A stretch of DNA of 64,000 nt, taken from Albimonas marina (GTDB lineage Bacteria; Pseudomonadota; Alphaproteobacteria; Rhodobacterales; Rhodobacteraceae). The position numbers were made by a program, and so were the translations under genes. Numbering within the stretch: position 1 is the first letter of the stretch; each line of letters opens with the position of its first letter. Where the stretch lies: NCBI RefSeq assembly GCF_029223255.1, contig NZ_JARHUC010000008.1:248001-312000 (forward strand). The letters are read 5' to 3'. The notes beneath the pieces were generated by a model. It ran no database searches. It had not been told where the DNA came from and saw nothing but the letters and a program-made list of their open reading frames with translations. Below are positions 59,941 through 64,000 of the stretch, one piece after another.

Positions 59941-60690
59941 TCAGTCCGGGTCGGCGGCGTGGGAGCGCGACGGCACGCCCATCGCCTCGCGCTCGGCCTC
60001 CAGCGCGGCGATGGCGGCGTCGAGGGGGCGGCGGTCGGTCTCGCCCGAGAAGGCGGCGGCCCGGCCCATGCGGGCGGAGAACAGGGTGAAGCGCTCCCGC
60101 GCCACGGCCAGCAGGCGCTCGAGCTCCTCCAGCGGCCGGGCGTGGTCGTCGACGCGCAGGTCGAGCCGGGGATAGACCTCGCCGTCGTGGATGCGGATCG
60201 CGGCGGACTGGCGGCCGCGCTTGTCGCCGCCCGCGCCCTCGGCCGCGAGCATCGCGGCCAGCAGGCGGTCGGCCATGGGCAGCTCGGGCGCGGCCTGCCA
60301 GGCGGCGAGCGCGGCCGCGATCACCCCCGGTCCCGCCAGCATGTTGCCGGCGACCGAGACGTTCTCCCCCGCCAGGTGCCCGGCCCAGTCGATGCACTCG
60401 GCCCCGGTGTGGGCGGCGATGCGCCCGGCGGCGTCGATGGCGTGCCATTGCCGCTGGGGCGCGCCGGCGTCGCGGGCGACGAGGTCGGCGCGCACCGCCT
60501 CGGGCGCCTCTCCGGCGGCGATGCGCTCGGCGCCCTCGACGCCCCACAGCGGGTTCACGAAGGCCTGGGTGGCGACCGCCGCATTGGGCCGGATGTTGGG
60601 GACCAGCGCGCCGACGGCGAAGAAGCGGCTGGCGACGCCCACGCCGAATTCGCCGGTGGCGGGGTCGCGGGCGACGATCGAGTAGGTCAT
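59941..60690 (-). CDS. DUF1028 family protein
   Basis: 249-residue protein of the DUF1028 family, an Ntn-hydrolase-like fold. It starts MTYSIVARDPATGEFGVGVASRFFAVG, continuing to ALVPNIRPNAAVATQAFVNP, and includes GNMLAGPGVI. The family is often encoded with peptide ABC transporters and M20 or amidohydrolase enzymes, but no reaction has been assigned. It lies 40 nt downstream of the GntR gene and is probably co-transcribed with it. A link to the peptide transporter at 61722-64000 is likely. Confidence 0.88.
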   Translation of the reverse strand: MTYSIVARDPATGEFGVGVASRFFAVGALVPNIRPNAAVATQAFVNPLWGVEGAERIAAGEAPEAVRADLVARDAGAPQRQWHAIDAAGRIAAHTGAECIDWAGHLAGENVSVAGNMLAGPGVIAAALAAWQAAPELPMADRLLAAMLAAEGAGGDKRGRQSAAIRIHDGEVYPRLDLRVDDHARPLEELERLLAVARERFTLFSARMGRAAAFSGETDRRPLDAAIAALEAEREAMGVPSRSHAADPD

Positions 60691-60730
60691 GGCGAGGCTC
60701 CGGGTTCGGCGGGAAAGGGGCCCGCGGGGG

Positions 60731-61552
60731 TCAGTCGCCGCGGAAGGCGGCCTCGCCCCCGGCGGCGGCGTGAAGCGAGGGGGCCCAGCGGGTCAGCACC
60801 CGGGCGAGATGGTCGGCCATGGCGCGCGCGGCGACGGCGGCGTCGCCCCGGCGCAGGTCGGCCAGAAGCGCGCGATGCTCGTCGCCCACCCCGGCCTCCT
60901 GGAAGAAGGGCCGCGGCACCTCGAGCCCGCCCAGCGTGTAGCGGTGGATGTGCAGCGCGCAGCGCAGCAGCATCGGGCGCAGCAGGCCCATGCCCGCCAC
61001 CTCGGCGAGGGCGGCGTGGAAGTCGCGGTCGAGCTCGGAGCAGCGGTAGAGATCGCCCGCCGCATGCGCCTCGTCCATCGCGGCGAGGATCCCGGGCAGG
61101 CGCGGGTCGTCCATCGCGGCCTCGCCTGCGGCGATGCGCAGGGCCACGCCCCGCTCGATCGACAGGCGCACGCGCACCATCTGGGCGGCCTCGGGCAGGC
61201 TGGTTTCGGTGACCACGGTGCCGCGATAGCCGCGACGCTCGACCAGGCCTTCCTCGGAGAGGCGCAGCAGCGCCTCGCGCACGGTGCCCTGGCTGCAGCC
61301 GTGCTCGGCGGCGAGGGTCTGCTCCAGCAGGTGGTCGCCGGGGACGAGGTCGCGGAACAGCACCGCCCGGCGCAGGGCCAGGTGGACCTGGTCCGCGCGC
61401 CGGCCCGGCCCGCTGGCCGCGCCGCCGCGATCCGGCGGGCGCCCGGCGCCCTTGCCGATCTCCCGCCCGCCCGGCTCCCCGGCCGCGGAGTCCGCCCCCG
61501 AGCCTTGCGACGCCCCCAGGCCTTGCGACGCAGCGTCCGACGATGACCGCAT
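60731..61552 (-). CDS. GntR-family regulator, FCD subfamily (second)
   Basis: 273-residue regulator. The winged helix shows LALRRAVLFRDLVPGDHLLEQTLAAEHGCSQGTVREALL broken over its turns, and the FCD domain shows RVRLSIERGVALRIA, ELDRDFHAALAEVAG and DEHRALLADL with the metal-binding Asp and His positions. The 60-residue N-terminal Gly/Ser/Ala tail is unusual. I start at 61552 (MRSSSDA). The longer frame to 61603 would translate the palindrome at 61578-61595 and is rejected. It is divergent from the peptide ABC operon. Confidence 0.86.
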   Translation of the reverse strand: MRSSSDAASQGLGASQGSGADSAAGEPGGREIGKGAGRPPDRGGAASGPGRRADQVHLALRRAVLFRDLVPGDHLLEQTLAAEHGCSQGTVREALLRLSEEGLVERRGYRGTVVTETSLPEAAQMVRVRLSIERGVALRIAAGEAAMDDPRLPGILAAMDEAHAAGDLYRCSELDRDFHAALAEVAGMGLLRPMLLRCALHIHRYTLGGLEVPRPFFQEAGVGDEHRALLADLRRGDAAVAARAMADHLARVLTRWAPSLHAAAGGEAAFRGD

Positions 61553-61566
61553 TGACACCCCCGCTC

Positions 61567-61595
61567 TCTTGGCCCCCATTATCGATATCGATAAT
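61567..61595. promoter_or_regulatory. Operator and overlapping promoter: 18-bp perfect palindrome
   Basis: ATTATCGATATCGATAAT at 61578-61595 is a perfect palindrome in the divergent space between the GntR gene and the ABC operon. Its right end, GATAAT (61590-61595), could be a -10 for the plus strand, with CTTGGC at 61568-61573 (16-bp spacer) as -35. The mirror GATAAT could serve the regulator gene. A repressor bound here would block both promoters. Confidence 0.75.
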
Positions 61596-61721
61596 AGGTC
61601 CACCCCGACCTGTCGAGTCGGGCGCGCCGCCCGCGTTCGACGTTACGGCCCGCCCCTGACACGCCGCGCCCCCCGCGGTCACGCCCGCAAGACGACGCGC
61701 CGCATCCGAAAAGGAGAAGGC

Positions 61722-62708
61722 TTGCCGCTTCTGGAGATCGAGGATCTGGCCATCGACCTGGCCCGCGACGGCGAGCGCCTCCGCCTGGTGCACGGCGCCT
61801 CGCTGAGCGTGGCGGAGGGCGAGACGGTGGCGGTGGTGGGCGAATCGGGCTCGGGCAAGTCGCTCACCGCGCTCGCCGCCATGGGCCTGCTGCCCGAGGA
61901 GCTGACTATCGGCGCCGGGCGCATCCGCTTCGACGGCCGCGACCTGGCCGCGCTGGACGAGGAGGCGCGGCGCGCCCTGCGCGGCGGCGACATGGCGATG
62001 ATCTTCCAGGAGCCGATGACGGCCCTGAACCCGGTCCTGTCCATCGGCCGGCAGCTGACCGAGGGGATGCGCGCGAAGCTGGGGATCTCGAAGTCCGAGG
62101 CCGCGGCGCGCGCGGTGGAGCTGCTGGCCCAGGTCGGCGTCACCGACCCCGAGCGGCGGCTCGCGCAATACCCCCACCAGTTCTCGGGGGGCATGCGCCA
62201 GCGGGTGGTGATCGCCATGGCGCTCGCCTGCCGGCCGCGGCTGATCCTGGCGGACGAGCCGACCACCGCGCTCGACGTCACCATCCAGGCGCAGATCCTG
62301 GCGCTGACCGCGAAGCTGTGCCGGGAGCATGGCGTGGGGCTGGTGCTGATCACCCACAACCTCGGGATCGTGGCGCGCTACGCCGACCGGGTCACCGTCA
62401 TGTACGCCGGCGGGGTGGTCGAGGCGGCCGAGGCCCGCGCCCTCTACAAGGCGCCGCGCCATCCCTACACCCGCGGGCTGCTCGACAGCGTGCCCCGGCT
62501 CGACCTCGACCGGGCGAGCGGGCTGCAGCCGATCCCCGGCTCGCCCCCCGACCCGATGCGCCCCGTCGCCGGCTGCCGCTTCCACCCCCGCTGCGCCCGG
62601 GCCGAGGCCCGCTGCCGGGCCGAGGAACCGCCGCTGGAGCGCGCGGGCGACCACGCCTTCGCCTGCTGGCGCCCCCTGCCCCTCCCCACGCCGGAGCCCG
62701 CGGCATGA
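61722..62708 (+). CDS. Peptide ABC transporter ATP-binding protein, DppD type (second locus)
   Basis: 328-residue ATPase subunit. Walker A GESGSGKS, signature FSGGMRQR, Walker B LILADEPT, H-loop LITHNLGIV, and a C-terminal CRFHPRCARAEARC cluster. The start is TTG at 61722, with AAGGAG ending 5 nt before it; no ATG fits the family N-terminus. Transcription likely begins at the palindrome region about 120 nt upstream. It overlaps the next gene by 4 nt. Confidence 0.92.
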   Translation: MPLLEIEDLAIDLARDGERLRLVHGASLSVAEGETVAVVGESGSGKSLTALAAMGLLPEELTIGAGRIRFDGRDLAALDEEARRALRGGDMAMIFQEPMTALNPVLSIGRQLTEGMRAKLGISKSEAAARAVELLAQVGVTDPERRLAQYPHQFSGGMRQRVVIAMALACRPRLILADEPTTALDVTIQAQILALTAKLCREHGVGLVLITHNLGIVARYADRVTVMYAGGVVEAAEARALYKAPRHPYTRGLLDSVPRLDLDRASGLQPIPGSPPDPMRPVAGCRFHPRCARAEARCRAEEPPLERAGDHAFACWRPLPLPTPEPAA

Positions 62709-63778
62709 GCGCCCCCGCGCCCTCCCAGCCGCCGCTGCTGGAGATCGTGGACCTTCACGTCCGCTTCCCGATCCGCTCCGGCCTCCTGCGGCGGGAGACG
62801 GGGCAGGTGCGCGCCGTCTCCGGCGTCTCCCTCAAGATCCGTCGCGGCGAGGCGGTGGGGCTGGTGGGCGAGAGCGGCTGCGGCAAGACCACCCTCGCCC
62901 GCGCCGCCCTGCAATTGCAGGAGGCGACCGAGGGCGAGATCCTGTTCGACGGCCGCCACGTGAAGACCCGCCCCGACCGCGCCGCCTTCCGCCGGCGGGT
63001 GCAGGCGATCTTCCAGGACCCGTTCTCCTCGCTGAACCCACGGATGTCCGCCGGCGACATCGTGGCCGAGCCGATCCGCGTCCACGGCCTGCGCCCGCGC
63101 GGCAAGGTGAAGGCGCGGGTGGCGGAGCTTCTGGACCTGTGCGGCCTGCCCGCGCGGTTCATGGAGCTCTATCCCCACGAGATGTCGGGCGGCCAGCGCC
63201 AGCGCATCGGCATCGCCCGGGCGCTGGCCATGGAGCCGGAGCTGATCGTGTGCGACGAGGCGGTCAGCGCGCTGGACGTCTCGGTGCAGGCGCAGGTGAT
63301 CAACCTGCTGGCCGAGCTGCGGCGCGAGCTGGGCCTGACCTACCTGTTCATCGGCCATGACCTGAGCGTGGTGCGCCACCTCTGCGACCGGGTGGCGGTG
63401 ATGTATCTGGGCCGGGTGGTCGAGCAGGGCCCCTCCGACGCGCTCTTCGCGGATCCGCAGCATCCCTACACCCGCGCCCTGATCGACGCCGCGCCCGAGC
63501 CGGACCCCGAGCTCGCCCGCGCCCACGAGGTCGTCCCCCTGCAGGGAGAGGCGCCCAGCCCCGCGGCCCCGCCGCCCGGCTGCGCCTTCCATCCGCGCTG
63601 CCCGATCGCCGTGGCGCGCTGCTCCCAGGAGATCCCGGCGCTTGCGCCGGTCGGCGCCGGACATGGCGCCGCCTGCTGGCTCGCCCGCCCCGCGGCGGTC
63701 GGGACCGGCCAACATGACGGGAAACCCGTCGACCTTTCGCCGAACCCAGGCCAAGTCCGACAGGAGATGCTGAGATGA
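62705..63778 (+). CDS. Peptide ABC transporter ATP-binding protein, DppF type (second locus)
   Basis: 357-residue ATPase, partner of the preceding DppD-type protein. Walker A GESGCGKTT, signature MSGGQRQR, Walker B LIVCDEA (Ala where Pro is usual in DEP), H-loop FIGHDLSVV, C-terminal [14 protein letters not shown]. The ATG overlaps the upstream stop, and its own stop overlaps the binding-protein start, so all three are coupled. Putting the ATPases first and the binding protein after them reverses the common order. Confidence 0.92.
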   Translation: MSAPAPSQPPLLEIVDLHVRFPIRSGLLRRETGQVRAVSGVSLKIRRGEAVGLVGESGCGKTTLARAALQLQEATEGEILFDGRHVKTRPDRAAFRRRVQAIFQDPFSSLNPRMSAGDIVAEPIRVHGLRPRGKVKARVAELLDLCGLPARFMELYPHEMSGGQRQRIGIARALAMEPELIVCDEAVSALDVSVQAQVINLLAELRRELGLTYLFIGHDLSVVRHLCDRVAVMYLGRVVEQGPSDALFADPQHPYTRALIDAAPEPDPELARAHEVVPLQGEAPSPAAPPPGCAFHPRCPIAVARCSQEIPALAPVGAGHGAACWLARPAAVGTGQHDGKPVDLSPNPGQVRQEMLR

Positions 63779-64000
63779 CCGAGAAGCCCCCCCTCGATCC
63801 CCACCTCAAGGCGGCGCTCGCCGACGCCCACGACTTCGACCCCCGCGACCCGCTGTTCGGCCTGCGCCGCGACGAGCTCTCGGGCCCGCGCCTGTCGCGC
63901 CGGGCCACGCTGCGGCTGCTGGCGGCGGGCGGCGCGCTGACCGCGGCGTCGCTCGCCCCCGGCGGGCTGACCAGGGCGCTGGCGCAGGGCAAGGCCGGCG
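63775..64000 (+). CDS. Tat-exported ABC substrate-binding protein (3' partial)
   Basis: The first 75 residues of a protein cut by the window edge. A 40-residue cytoplasmic-style lead (FDPRDPLFGLRRDELS) precedes a twin-arginine signal, SRRATLRLLAAGGAL, then TAASLAPGGLTRALAQG as hydrophobic core and likely cleavage site. Place and start pattern fit a family-5 peptide-binding protein exported by Tat. The permease genes are presumably beyond the window. Confidence 0.75.
   Translation, partial: MTEKPPLDPHLKAALADAHDFDPRDPLFGLRRDELSGPRLSRRATLRLLAAGGALTAASLAPGGLTRALAQGKAG

Noticed and set aside
61553-61603. Upstream start for the second GntR regulator (MDLLSISIMG)
   Set aside because: It would translate the 18-bp palindromic operator as protein and has no ribosome site.

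Overview
The window is very GC-rich (70% or more by eye), has almost uninterrupted coding and strong third-position GC bias, and reads as chromosome of a marine or soil alphaproteobacterium. The hslV/hslU genes beside a hisB-H-A-F-E cluster, a VPLPA-CTERM-type protein, RTX repeats and many peptide ABC transporters fit Rhodobacterales (Rhodobacteraceae-like). I cannot fix the genus. There is no rRNA, insertion sequence, CRISPR array or intact prophage. One tRNA gene (Arg, CCG) is present.

Layout. 1-1513: end of a double-ATPase peptide ABC protein, cut by the window edge. 1800-8054: two large surface or secreted proteins, one with FG-GAP, ASPIC/UnbV and RTX modules, one with a phage-tail-fibre-like N-terminus and a beta-helix-like body. 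8121-18782 (minus strand): a catabolic locus of nine genes: class II aldolase, hydroxyacid reductase, YtcJ-like amidohydrolase, DppB/DppC permeases, binding protein, second amidohydrolase, DppD and DppF. Most genes are joined by 4-nt ATGA overlaps. A divergent GntR/FCD regulator (19027-19728) and a 14-bp palindrome sit at its head. 19821-21947: BCCT transporter and a UspA-like protein. 22424-28... : two-domain VOC protein, glutathionyl-hydroquinone reductase, leuC, GNAT acetyltransferase, a small helical protein and a cytochrome P450.

29242-37208: housekeeping block with hslU, a membrane protein, hslV, hisB, hisH, hisA, a VPLPA-CTERM protein, hisF, hisE and tRNA-Arg. A 163-bp inverted repeat lies between hisH and hisA. 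37488-41471: sulfurtransferase, GFA-family enzyme and Tex. 41593-47918: two overlapping genes for large related FAD-dependent oxidoreductases; the longer carries a C-terminal acetoacetate-decarboxylase-like domain. I consider this pair the best candidate for an undescribed enzyme system here. 48094-59802: signalling block with a soluble-adenylyl-cyclase-like protein (two cyclase domains, ATPase, TPR-like), a CheB-CheR fusion, a single-domain receiver, a hybrid histidine kinase and a GGDEF-EAL protein.

59941-64000: a DUF1028 protein and a second GntR/FCD regulator, divergent from a second peptide ABC operon (two ATPases, then a Tat-type binding protein cut by the window edge). An 18-bp perfect palindrome in the divergent region is probably the regulator's operator. 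The two GntR-peptide transporter loci share one plan: a regulator, a palindrome in the divergent space, and uptake genes next to hydrolytic enzymes.
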